A stretch of 6,752 nt of DNA from JBDTRY01 sp039931435 (GTDB lineage Bacteria > Acidobacteriota > Thermoanaerobaculia > Gp7-AA8): NCBI GenBank assembly GCA_039931435.1, contig JBDTRY010000209.1:1-6752 (forward strand). The letters run 5' to 3'. Position numbers and translations under genes: made by a program. The notes beneath the pieces were generated by a model. It ran no database searches. It saw only the letters and a list, made by a program, of their open reading frames with translations, and was not told where the DNA came from. This document shows, piece by piece, positions 6,337 through 6,752 of this stretch. Each line of letters starts with the position of its first letter. Position 1 is the first letter of the stretch.

Positions 6337-6752
6337 GGCTGACCCCCGACACGATCGGCGGAAAACGCCATCCTGTCTGGATCGATGATGACGATGATGT
6401 CGCCGGGTAGAATCTCCTCCGGGGGCGGATCGTTGCTTCGAACAGCCCGCATGCGAGATACGCGGGAAGTCAGCAGACCGTTGCCCGGTCCGTCCTCGTC
6501 TTCGGGACCGCCCGCCGCCGCGCTCAGTACCCAGGCCCCGCGCCCCTGTCTCACGAGCAGAATCTCCGCGAAACTCTGATCGGCGGCAATGAGCTCCAAC
6601 CGGCCTTTGCTTCCGGGCTGGGGAGTCATGCGCGTTCGCGCCGTGATCTCGCGGCGGGGGTATCCCTCAGGAGTGGCGACTATCATTGCGCCTGTATCGA
6701 GATCGACCACGGCCCAGATACTTCGCCAGGGCACGCCTTCCTTGAGATCGTA
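6333..6752 (-). CDS. Unrecognised protein, C-terminal 139 residues only (5' end beyond window)
   Basis: An open frame runs from the window edge to TGA at 6335-6333. The first visible residues are YDLKEGVPWRSIW. A GTG at 6734 could start translation, but the purine-rich AAGGAAGG before it is only one base away and the frame is open upstream of it, so the gene most likely begins outside the window. I recognise no family. The visible part looks beta-rich: WAVVDLDTGAMIV (13-25), RLELIAADQSFAEILLV (51-67), an acidic Gly/Pro loop (PEDEDGPGNG, 83-92), an Arg-rich stretch (SRVSRMRAVR, 96-105) and a final EILPGDIIVIIDPDR (113-127). No membrane segment is seen. Its stop overlaps the start of the exported RHS gene, so it probably belongs to the same functional unit, for example a regulator, chaperone or accessory factor; this is inference only. 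Confidence 0.75.
   Translation of the reverse strand, partial: YDLKEGVPWRSIWAVVDLDTGAMIVATPEGYPRREITARTRMTPQPGSKGRLELIAADQSFAEILLVRQGRGAWVLSAAAGGPEDEDGPGNGLLTSRVSRMRAVRSNDPPPEEILPGDIIVIIDPDRMAFSADRVGGQP

Noticed and set aside
6732..6734. GTG as the true start of the gene at the right edge
   Set aside because: The purine tract before it is only one base away, too close for a working ribosome site, and the frame stays open to the window edge. The gene is more likely cut by the window.

Overview
The window is GC-rich and all four genes lie on the minus strand, packed tightly enough to form one likely operon, read from right to left. Three of the four products carry an export signal. Together with the style of the YD (RHS) repeats, the VGIGT-type secreted protein and the C-terminal HxxxLR modules, this suggests a Gram-negative, probably soil- or sediment-dwelling bacterium of the Acidobacteriota type (for example Thermoanaerobaculia). 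That placement rests on remembered family style and was not searched.

Layout in transcription order. (1) 6752-6333: the C-terminal 139 residues of a protein I do not recognise; its start lies outside the window. (2) 6336-1963: a 1457-residue exported YD-repeat protein that overlaps gene 1 by an ATGA junction. It has a signal peptide, a large N-terminal beta-rich region, about a dozen YD repeats, then an NBR1-type Ig-like domain, a fibronectin type III domain and three copies of a roughly 36-residue HxxxLR module. (3) After a 67-base gap, 1895-1017: a 292-residue exported protein with a VGIGT motif and a conserved AEWVP...GEIL...LQ C-terminal domain. (4) After a 28-base gap, 988-1: the first 329 residues of a second exported YD-repeat protein. 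Its N-terminus resembles a subtilisin-type I9 propeptide, followed by a Ser/Thr-rich linker and then YD repeats. It runs off the left edge.

The main observation is that the two YD-repeat proteins look like two halves of one ordinary RHS polypeptide. The long one stops at the 'ARPQQI' point where single-chain relatives, as I remember them, run on into 'W.SGTY.YDGAGN...YDKVSRLV'. The second protein supplies exactly that continuation (residues 166-195) and the start of the RHS-core-like part. Each half has its own signal peptide and its own added domains, and a third exported protein is encoded between them. A plausible reading is a three-component exported surface or shell assembly made from a split RHS protein. 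The distal end of the second half, where any variable tip or toxin would sit, is outside the window.

No RNA genes, CRISPR arrays, insertion sequences, convincing promoters or rho-independent terminators were seen. No gap between genes exceeds 67 bases.
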